From: an uncultured Nocardioides sp.
GTDB lineage: Bacteria; Actinomycetota; Actinomycetes; Propionibacteriales; Nocardioidaceae
Direction of reading: 5' to 3'
DNA length: 24,532 bases
NCBI RefSeq assembly: GCF_946885725.1
Contig: NZ_CAMPGZ010000032.1
Coordinates: 1 to 24,532, forward strand
Position 1 is the stretch's first letter. Every line of letters begins with the position of its first letter. A program made the translations under genes and the position numbers. Shown one piece after another: positions 13,623 through 19,951 of this stretch. The notes beneath the pieces were generated by a model, which saw nothing but the letters and a program-made list of their open reading frames with translations, had not been told where the DNA came from and ran no database searches.

Positions 13623-14786
13623 TCACACCAGCCAGTGCGGCTCGTAGGCGGGGTCGGTCAGCGCCGGGCGGTCCATGGCGAACGGGCGTAGGTCGTACCC
13701 GGTCGGCGCATCGGTCACCAGGTCGGCGAGGAGCCGGCCGAGCGTCGGCGCGAACTTGAAACCGTGCGCGGCGCCGAGCCCCACCACGACGTCCTCGTGG
13801 CCGGGCACCGGGCCGAGCACGAAGTCGCGGTCCGGGGTCAGCGTGTAGAGGCAGCGCACCGACCGCTGCGGCGCGCCGGAGCCGGGCAGCATCGCGGCCA
13901 TGTGCGCAGCCAGCAGGTCGCGCATCGGGACAGACTCGTCGAAGGTCCGGTCGGCGGGGTCCGCGTTGTCGACCGGCGCCCCGCCGCAGTCCTGTGCCGC
14001 CTTGACGGTCGGCTCGCCGTAGCAGGGGAAGCCGTAGAAGGACGGGTCGTCCATCCAGATCCACAGCGGGATGCCGGCGAAGTCGGTGGGGCGCTCCGGC
14101 CGGAAGTACGTCACCTGCTCGAGCGTCACGTCCAGCGGGACGGACGCGTCGAGGCCGCGCAGCACGTGGTTGGTCCACGCGTCGGCCGTGACGACGGCCC
14201 TGCCCGCGCGGACAGACGCGGCCGCCGTGTTGACGACGAGACCCAGACCCTCGCGCCGTAGCCCGGTGACCGGGGTGTCGAACCGGAGGTCCGCACCGCG
14301 TCGCTCCGCCTCGCGCTGCATGGTGGCGGTGCCGCGAGAAGCCGGCACGATCGCGCCCTTGTCCTGGTGGAGTGCGACGGTCGCGTCGGGCAGCCGGAAC
14401 ACCGGCCACCGCCCGGTCACCTCGTCGGCGTCGAGCAGGTCGTACTTCAGGTCGTGGGCGGAGAGCGACGCGGTGTAGTCATCGATGCCGATCGCGGCGC
14501 CGGGCGGGAACAGGTCGAGCCCGCCGGTCACCGTCACCAGCTGCTCGCCGCTGTCGCGCTCGAGCCGGGCCCAGTCGTCGTACGCCTCGAACGTGAGACC
14601 GACGTAGTGCGGCGTGTGGTAGCTGTGCCGCAGGATCCGGCTGGTGTCGTGGCTGGCGCCGCGCACGTGGCCGCGGGCGTACTGCTCCAGGCCGAGCACG
14701 TCGAGGCCGCGCCGGGCGAGCTCGAGGCAGGTCGCGCTGCCGAGCGCGCCCAGCCCGACCACGACGACGTCGTACGAGTCCGTCAT
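13623..14786 (-). CDS. FAD-dependent amine oxidase, sarcosine/N-methyltryptophan oxidase family
   Basis: A 387-residue flavoprotein of the MSOX/SolA family, which oxidises secondary N-methyl amines to the demethylated amine, formaldehyde and hydrogen peroxide. The N-terminal Rossmann motif is VVVVGLGALGSATCLELARRG (residues 7-27). The family motif RGASHDTSRILRHSYH is at residues 42-57, and the C-terminal flavin contacts are CLYTLTPDRDFVLG and GLGAAHGFKFAPTLG. Where MSOX attaches FAD through Cys315, this protein has FYGFPCYGEPTVK. Cys255 is a few residues before the expected position, so covalent attachment is uncertain. Start and upstream stop overlap as TGATG with Rieske 2. A plausible role is to demethylate the product of the Rieske step. 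Confidence 0.9.
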   Translation of the reverse strand: MTDSYDVVVVGLGALGSATCLELARRGLDVLGLEQYARGHVRGASHDTSRILRHSYHTPHYVGLTFEAYDDWARLERDSGEQLVTVTGGLDLFPPGAAIGIDDYTASLSAHDLKYDLLDADEVTGRWPVFRLPDATVALHQDKGAIVPASRGTATMQREAERRGADLRFDTPVTGLRREGLGLVVNTAAASVRAGRAVVTADAWTNHVLRGLDASVPLDVTLEQVTYFRPERPTDFAGIPLWIWMDDPSFYGFPCYGEPTVKAAQDCGGAPVDNADPADRTFDESVPMRDLLAAHMAAMLPGSGAPQRSVRCLYTLTPDRDFVLGPVPGHEDVVVGLGAAHGFKFAPTLGRLLADLVTDAPTGYDLRPFAMDRPALTDPAYEPHWLV

Positions 14787-15928
14787 CACGACTCCGTGGT
14801 CTCGACGGGCTCGACCACCCGGGCGGGCTCGACCACCCGGTTCAGCCTCGGCAGCAGCCAGCGCCGGATGTCCAGGCTGTCGTCCTCCATCGGCGCGAAC
14901 CAGCCGTGCGTGTAGGCGCGGCTGGACATCCCGCGCTGCACCGACTCGCAGACCGCCCAGTCCTGGCGGTTCACCAGGTCCCAGAGGTCGCCCGCGTCGG
15001 ACGGGTCGAACGCCGGCTTCGCGACCTCGTCCGGGTCGAACAGCAGCCGGCAGGTCACGCGCGTGCGGTCGACGTCGAGCGGGTGCAGCTCGAACGCCGC
15101 GACGTGGTCGGCCGAGCACGACAGCAGCAGGTTGGGGTACACGAGCTCGCCCTTGTGCCGGACACGCTCGTCGGGGCCGAGCAGCGGCAGCGGAGCCCGC
15201 TCGGTGGTTCCCGTGGTGGTGAACGTCCACGCGCCTTCCCGGTGCTCGACGCCGCGCTCCCAGTCGAGCCCCGCGCCACCGCCCGCGAACGCAGGGACCA
15301 GCCGGCTCAGCTCCGGGTGCACGGGACCGCAGTGGTAGCACTCGTTGTAGTTCTCGAGCAGCACCTTGTAGTTGGCGCGGACGTCGTAGGACAGCGTCAG
15401 CCCGGTGACGAGCCGGTCGAGCTCGTAGTTGGCGAGCCGGCGCGTGTACGCCGTCAGGCCGTCGGCCAGCGGCGCGGCCGTCTCCGGGGTGAGGTGCACG
15501 AACACGAACCCGCCCCACGTCTCGACCGCGATCGGGTGCAGGTCGAGGCCGGTGGTGTCGTCGTCGGCGTCGGTGTGCGGCGCGCGCAGCAGCCGGCCCT
15601 CGAGGTCGTAGGTCCAGGAGTGGTACGGGCAGCGCAGCGACCGCGCCGTGTCGCACACCGGCGCGGCGCCGGGCTCGATCGGGACGACCTGGGAGCCGCG
15701 GTGGCGGCAGACGTTGTACGCCGCGTGCAGCCGGCCGTCCGCGTCCGACGTGACCAGCACCGACTCGCCGGCCTCGTCGACGACGGCCAGCCGGTGCGGC
15801 ACGTCCAGCCCGAGGTCGCGGCGGCGTCCCGCGCAGAACCACTCCCGGTAGAGCACCAGCTCCCGCTCGCGCTCCCAGTGGGCACGGTCGACGTACATCT
15901 CGCGCGGCAGTGCCTCCTGGAGCGCCAT
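14786..15928 (-). CDS. Rieske non-heme iron oxygenase alpha subunit 2 (CntA/GbcA-type)
   Basis: A 380-residue Rieske oxygenase alpha subunit, paralogous to the one at 11742. Rieske ligands are Cys74 and His76 (CRHRGS) and Cys100 and His103 (CPYHSW). The iron site is in ENYNECYHCGPVHPEL (His199, His204), with Asp323 in NRQDWAVCESVQRG and a bridging Glu196 as in quaternary-amine oxygenases. I chose the ATG at 15928 because GGGAGG lies 5 bases upstream; a GTG at 15934 is possible. The last residues, RVVEPARVVEPVETTES, are translated from a genomic dyad repeat rather than from the enzyme core. It is coupled to the downstream amine oxidase by TGATG. A reductase component is not present in the window. 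Confidence 0.9.
   Translation of the reverse strand: MALQEALPREMYVDRAHWERERELVLYREWFCAGRRRDLGLDVPHRLAVVDEAGESVLVTSDADGRLHAAYNVCRHRGSQVVPIEPGAAPVCDTARSLRCPYHSWTYDLEGRLLRAPHTDADDDTTGLDLHPIAVETWGGFVFVHLTPETAAPLADGLTAYTRRLANYELDRLVTGLTLSYDVRANYKVLLENYNECYHCGPVHPELSRLVPAFAGGGAGLDWERGVEHREGAWTFTTTGTTERAPLPLLGPDERVRHKGELVYPNLLLSCSADHVAAFELHPLDVDRTRVTCRLLFDPDEVAKPAFDPSDAGDLWDLVNRQDWAVCESVQRGMSSRAYTHGWFAPMEDDSLDIRRWLLPRLNRVVEPARVVEPVETTES
14796..14818. repeat. dyad repeat, copy 1 (inside Rieske 2 3' end)
   Basis: A 23-base imperfect palindrome running GTGGTCTCGAC to GTCGAGACCAC-like symmetry about a GGGC centre. It is almost the same as the copy at 15958-15980. It lies in the coding sequence of Rieske 2, where it is read as VVEPVETT, next to a partial tandem copy (GGGCTCGACCACCCGG occurs twice at about 14807-14840). 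It resembles short intergenic repeats common in Nocardioides-type genomes. Confidence 0.55.
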
Positions 15929-15957
15929 TCCCACCTCCCTCCGGTGGTCGATCCCGG

Positions 15958-15980
15958 GTGGTCGAGCCTGTCGAGACCAC
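15958..15980. repeat. dyad repeat, copy 2 (upstream of Rieske 2)
   Basis: A second copy of the 23-base dyad (GTGGTCGAGCC at one end, GAGACCAC at the other), differing from copy 1 by one base when compared on opposite strands. It lies between the Rieske 2 start and the ABC ATPase stop. It can form a hairpin and may also affect transcript read-through. Confidence 0.55.
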
Positions 15981-16000
15981 TACTGACTCACGAGTCAGTA
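15981..16000. promoter_or_regulatory. 20-bp perfect-arm palindrome, candidate TetR-type operator
   Basis: TACTGACTCACGAGTCAGTA has 9-bp perfect arms around a 2-base centre. It lies about 53-72 bases upstream of Rieske 2 and covers the TGA of the upstream ATPase gene. A related dyad is at 22072. The form (ACTGAC/GTCAGT half-sites) is typical of TetR-family operators. A structural role at the transcript end is the alternative. Confidence 0.5.
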
Positions 16001-17002
16001 AGCCGTTCGATCCTCCCACGTCCGGAGCACCGCGTCGAGATGGCAGGCGCACGCCGTACCGGTTGCGGGCAGCACCGCCAACGGTTCCGAGCGGCAGGCC
16101 TCGGCGACGGCGTGCGTGGCGGCCTCCCCCGACGCCAGCGCCGGGCAGCGCGGGTGGAACCGGCAACCGGAGGGGATACGAGTCGGGTCGGGGATCTCGC
16201 CGGTCAGCACCACCGGCGCCAACCGGTCGATCTCGGGCACGACCGAGAGCAGCGCACGGGTGTACGGGTGGCGAGGCGCCTGCAGCACCTCCTCGGTGCT
16301 GCCCTGCTCGACGACCCGGCCGAGGTACATCACCGCGATCCGGTCGGCGACGTTCCAGGCCAGGCCGAGGTCGTGGGTGACCACGAGGACGCCGAGACCG
16401 AGGTCGTCGCGCAGCCGGAGCAGCAGAGCGAGGATCTCGCCACGGATCGAGGCGTCCAGGCTGGACACCGGCTCGTCGGCGATCAGCAGCTCCGGACGCA
16501 GCGCCAGCGCCCCGGCCACCAGGACGCGCTGCCGCTGCCCGCCGCTGAGCTCGTGCGGGTAGCGCAGGAACAGCCGCTCCGGCGGGCGCAGTCCGGCCTC
16601 GGCCAGGGCGGTGGCGACCAGCTCGGCCTCGCTGCGCCCGTCCGGGTCGTTCCGGACCACGTCGTGCAGGCGCAGCCCCTCGGCGACGGACTCGTAGACG
16701 GTGTGCCGCGGGTTGAGCGCTCCGGCGGGGTCCTGCAGGACCATCTGCACGCGCCGGCGGAACGCCTTCAGCCCGCGAGGGCTGTACGACAGCGGCTGTC
16801 CGTCGTGCAGCACGCGGCCGCGGGTCGGCTGCTCGAGCCCCATCAGCGTGCGCGCGAGCGTGGTCTTGCCGGAGCCGGACTCCCCCACGATCGCGACCAC
16901 CTCGCCCGGGGACACGGTGAGGTTCACCCCGGCCAGCGCGTGGGCGGGCGGCGCCTTGCGGTGCGTGAACTCGACGGCGACGTCCTCGGCGGTGAGTGTC
17001 AT
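15995..17002 (-). CDS. ABC transporter ATP-binding protein (DppF/OppF type)
   Basis: A 335-residue ATPase of the dipeptide/oligopeptide/nickel importer family, the second of a pair. Walker A is GESGSGKTT (residues 40-48), the Q-loop is in MVLQDPAGALNP, the signature is LSGGQRQR (152-159), Walker B is LLIADEPVSSLD, and the switch His is His210. The C-terminal oligopeptide-type extension has RHPYTRALLSVVPEID and a Cys-containing end, SGCRFHPRCPAL, that is typical of this subfamily. It hydrolyses ATP at the cytoplasmic face to drive import. Its ATG overlaps the stop of the partner ATPase as ATGA. It is followed by the Rieske 2 gene on the same strand, about 66 bases away. Confidence 0.94.
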   Translation of the reverse strand: MTLTAEDVAVEFTHRKAPPAHALAGVNLTVSPGEVVAIVGESGSGKTTLARTLMGLEQPTRGRVLHDGQPLSYSPRGLKAFRRRVQMVLQDPAGALNPRHTVYESVAEGLRLHDVVRNDPDGRSEAELVATALAEAGLRPPERLFLRYPHELSGGQRQRVLVAGALALRPELLIADEPVSSLDASIRGEILALLLRLRDDLGLGVLVVTHDLGLAWNVADRIAVMYLGRVVEQGSTEEVLQAPRHPYTRALLSVVPEIDRLAPVVLTGEIPDPTRIPSGCRFHPRCPALASGEAATHAVAEACRSEPLAVLPATGTACACHLDAVLRTWEDRTAY

Positions 17003-17985
17003 GACGCGGTCTCGCTCACCCGGTAGCAGGCGACCGTACGGCGGTCGTCGCCGTGCGTCTCGAGCGGCGGCTCGACGTCGCGACAGGCGTCGGCGGCCAG
17101 CGGGCACCGCGGCGAGAACGAGCAGCCGGACGGCAGCGCCCGCGGGTCCGGCGGGTCGCCGGCGAGACCGACGGGGGCGTAACGCGAGGCGGGGTCGCCG
17201 ATGCGCGGGAAGGCGGCGGAGAGCGCCGCGGCGTAGGGATGCAGCGGGTCGGTGAACACCTGGGCGGCGGTGCCGGTCTCGACGATGCGTCCGGCGTACA
17301 TCACCGCGACCCGGTCGCACACGTCGGCCAGCACCGACAGGTCGTGGCTGATGATCAGCATCCCGACGCCCGTCTCGCGCACCAAACCTGTGATCAGGGC
17401 GAGGATCTGCGCCTGCACCATCACGTCCAGCGCCGTCGTCGGCTCGTCCGCGACGATCAGGTCGGGGCGGCAGGCGAGCGCCATCGCCACCATGACGCGC
17501 TGCTTCTGGCCGCCCGAGAGCTGGTGGGGGTACGCGCGCCCCCGGGAGGCGGCCAGGCCGACCTGCTCGAGCAGCTCGCCGACCCGTCGTTGCAGCTCGG
17601 CCTCGGTGACGCCCTTGTCGTGCACGCGGACCGGCTCGGCGATCTGGCGGTCGATGCGGTGCACGGGGTTCAGGGAGTGCAGCGCGCCCTGGAACACGAT
17701 CGAGGCGCCCGCCCAGCGCAGCGCCCGCAGGTCGCCCCACCGCATCGTCAGCACGTCCTGTCCCTGGACGAGCACGCGCCCCCCGACGACGGCGTCGCGT
17801 GGCTGCAGCCGGAGCACGGTGGCCGCGACGGTGCTCTTCCCGCAGCCGGACTCCCCCGCCAAGCCGACGACCTCGCCGGCGCCGACGGTGAGGTCGACGC
17901 CGCGGACGGCGGGCAGCGGTCCCTCGTCGGTCCGGTAGGTGACGGTGAGCCCGTCGAGCTCCAGCAGCGCGGTCTGTCCGCTCAT
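16999..17985 (-). CDS. ABC transporter ATP-binding protein (DppD/OppD type)
   Basis: A 328-residue ATPase, the first of the importer pair. Walker A is GESGCGKST (residues 44-52), the Q-loop is SIVFQGALHSLNPV, the signature is LSGGQKQR (156-163), Walker B is LIVADEPTTALD, and the H-loop is SHDLSVLADV. The C-terminal extension contains HPYAAALSAAFP and GCSFSPRCPLAADAC, as in DppD/OppD. It would form a heterodimer with the DppF-type protein under the two permeases. The ATG at 17985 is 4 bases downstream of the permease stop. Its stop overlaps the next start by four bases, so the ATPases are translationally coupled. Confidence 0.94.
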   Translation of the reverse strand: MSGQTALLELDGLTVTYRTDEGPLPAVRGVDLTVGAGEVVGLAGESGCGKSTVAATVLRLQPRDAVVGGRVLVQGQDVLTMRWGDLRALRWAGASIVFQGALHSLNPVHRIDRQIAEPVRVHDKGVTEAELQRRVGELLEQVGLAASRGRAYPHQLSGGQKQRVMVAMALACRPDLIVADEPTTALDVMVQAQILALITGLVRETGVGMLIISHDLSVLADVCDRVAVMYAGRIVETGTAAQVFTDPLHPYAAALSAAFPRIGDPASRYAPVGLAGDPPDPRALPSGCSFSPRCPLAADACRDVEPPLETHGDDRRTVACYRVSETAS

Positions 17986-17989
17986 GCGG

Positions 17990-18916
17990 TCACCGCCTGG
18001 CCCTCAGCCGCGGGTTGAAGATCTCCTCCAGCGCCTGGCCGACGAGTGTGAAGGACAGCACGACCAGCACGACGCACACGCCGGGCGGAATGATGAACCA
18101 CCACGCGCCGGTGGTCATCGCGCCCACGGAGAAGGCGTTCTCGAGCATCAGTCCCCAGGACACCCGGGTCGGGTCGCCGAGGCCGAGGAAGCTCAGCGTC
18201 GTCTCGGACAGGATGGCGACCGCGACGCAGAGCGTGGTGTTGGCGAACACCATCGGCATCACGTTGGGCAGGATGTGCCGGACCATCTGGTGGCCCCGGC
18301 CGGCACCGAGGACGCGGGCGCGCTCGAGGTAGGGGCGCTCGCGGATGGACAGCGTCTGGCTGCGGATCAGCAGTGCCGTGCCGGGCCAGCTGGTCACGCC
18401 GATGACGATCGCGATGTTGAGCAGCGACCGGCCGAGGACGCTGGCCAGCACGATCGCCAGCGGCAGGAACGGGATCACCAGGAACCACTCGGTGAGCCGG
18501 AACAGCACGCGCGCGGGCCACCCGTCGAGGAAGCCCGCCATCAGGCCGACCACCGTGCCGATCAGCATCGAGATCGCGGTGGCGAACAGTCCCACGAACA
18601 GCGAGATGCGCGAGCCCCAGATCAGCAGGGTCAGCACGGACCGACCGTTGTCGTCGGTGCCGAGCCAGAACTCGCTCGAGGGCGGCTCGAGCACGCCGCC
18701 GGTGGCGGTGGTGACCTTCAGACCCTCAGGGTCGGCGAGCACCGGCGCGAAGATCGCCACGAGGAAGAAGAAGCCGAGCATCCCGAGGCCGACGAGGCCG
18801 GAGCGGTGCAGCCGGAACTCGCGCCACGTGCGTCGCGCGGCGGCCGCGCGACGCTGCCGGGTGACCTGGCGTGGGGTCAGCGGGCGGGTCTCGGTCGTGG
18901 CGTCGGGCGCGCTCAT
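17990..18916 (-). CDS. ABC transporter permease (DppC/OppC type)
   Basis: A 308-residue inner-membrane permease. The N-terminal cytoplasmic region is Arg-rich, followed by the first span GLVGLGMLGFFFLVAIFAPVLA and the DppC-type motif PPSSEFWLGTDDNGRSVLTLLIWGSRISL. The EAA-type coupling loop that contacts the ATPases is seen around YLERARVLGAGRGHQMVRHILPNVMP. Later spans include FIIPPGVCVVLVVLSFTLVGQALEEIFNPRLR, the classical end of the family. The ATG at 18916 overlaps the DppB-type stop (ATGA). The longer open frame upstream is only a shadow of the DppB-type gene. Confidence 0.93.
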   Translation of the reverse strand: MSAPDATTETRPLTPRQVTRQRRAAAARRTWREFRLHRSGLVGLGMLGFFFLVAIFAPVLADPEGLKVTTATGGVLEPPSSEFWLGTDDNGRSVLTLLIWGSRISLFVGLFATAISMLIGTVVGLMAGFLDGWPARVLFRLTEWFLVIPFLPLAIVLASVLGRSLLNIAIVIGVTSWPGTALLIRSQTLSIRERPYLERARVLGAGRGHQMVRHILPNVMPMVFANTTLCVAVAILSETTLSFLGLGDPTRVSWGLMLENAFSVGAMTTGAWWFIIPPGVCVVLVVLSFTLVGQALEEIFNPRLRARR

Positions 18917-19944
18917 GTCCGCACCCGGGGGTCGAGCACGCCGTACAGCAGGTTGGCGGCGAGGTTCGCGAAGATGACCGCGGCGGACGCGACGAGGAAC
19001 GTGCCCTGGAGCACCCAGTAGTCGGGGATCTCCAGTGCCTCGCTCGCCAGCAGGCCGAGACCCGGGATCGAGAAGATCGTCTCGATCGTGATCGCGCCGG
19101 ACACCACGAACCCGATGTTGAGCGCGACGATCGTGGTCGTCGGGAGGAGCGCGTTGCGGACGGCGTGCTTGTTGCGCACGTCGATGTCGCGCAGGCCCTT
19201 GGCGCGCGCGGTGGTGAGGTAGTCCTCCCCCAGCTCGTCGAGCAGCGAGCTGCGCATGATCAGGGAGTAGTCCGCGAGGTACGCCAGGGTCAGTGTGATC
19301 ACCGGCAGGGTGAGGTGCCAGGCGACGTCGAGCGCGGCCATGAGCGGGTCGTCGGGCACGTCGACGGACGTGAGCCCGCCCGTCGGGAAGATGCCCGGGA
19401 GCGGGCCGATGCCGACGGCGAGACCGGCGATCAGCAGGAGGCCCAGCCACCACTCGGGCATGGAGTAGAGCGTCAGCGCGCCCGCGGTCGTGCTCTTGTC
19501 GAACCTTCCGCCGCGGTGCCAGGCCGACCGGATGCCGAGGTAGACGCCGATCATGGTGGCCAGCACGGTCGAGGTGCCGACCAGCAGCAGCGTCGGCCAG
19601 AGCCGGTCGAGGATCAGGTCGGAGACCGGGACCCGGTAGCGCAGCGAGACGCCGAGCTCGCCGGTGAAGGTGTTCTTCAGGAACGTGACGAACTGCTGGA
19701 GCAGCGGCTGGTCGAGACCGTAGGTGCTGCGGAACCGCTCCAGCGCCTCCTCGTCGCGGAAGCGGCCGCGCCCCAGCGTCCGGGCCGGGTCGCCCGGCAG
19801 CACCCGGAACAGGAAGAAGTTCACGACCAGGACGAAGAACAGACTCCCGAGCGCGCCGAGCACCTTGGCGACGAGGTAGCGGCCGTAGCTCGACCGCGGA
19901 ACGGCGGTCGGTGCTGCCTCGACCTCGGAGGCCAGGATCGTCAC
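18913..19944 (-). CDS. ABC transporter permease (DppB/OppB type)
   Basis: A 343-residue inner-membrane permease with the DppB layout. It has a first span (VLGALGSLFFVLVVNFFLFRVLPGDPA) followed by the conserved PGDPA and the periplasmic YGLDQPLLQQFVTFL, then FTGELGVSLRYRVPVSDLI. Further spans and the EAA-type loop EDYLTTARAKGLRDIDVRNKHAVRNALLP follow, and the end is LANLLYGVLDPRVRT. The GTG at 19944 starts 7 bases after the stop of the substrate-binding protein gene. Together with the DppC-type protein it forms the translocation channel; the substrate is set by the binding protein. Confidence 0.93.
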   Translation of the reverse strand: MTILASEVEAAPTAVPRSSYGRYLVAKVLGALGSLFFVLVVNFFLFRVLPGDPARTLGRGRFRDEEALERFRSTYGLDQPLLQQFVTFLKNTFTGELGVSLRYRVPVSDLILDRLWPTLLLVGTSTVLATMIGVYLGIRSAWHRGGRFDKSTTAGALTLYSMPEWWLGLLLIAGLAVGIGPLPGIFPTGGLTSVDVPDDPLMAALDVAWHLTLPVITLTLAYLADYSLIMRSSLLDELGEDYLTTARAKGLRDIDVRNKHAVRNALLPTTTIVALNIGFVVSGAITIETIFSIPGLGLLASEALEIPDYWVLQGTFLVASAAVIFANLAANLLYGVLDPRVRT

Positions 19945-19951
19945 GTCGGCG

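Noticed and set aside
14906..17026. Plus-strand open frame of 706 codons opposite Rieske 2 and the ABC ATPase
   Set aside because: It is a shadow of the opposite strand's GC-rich codons; the minus-strand frames carry complete Rieske and Walker motifs.
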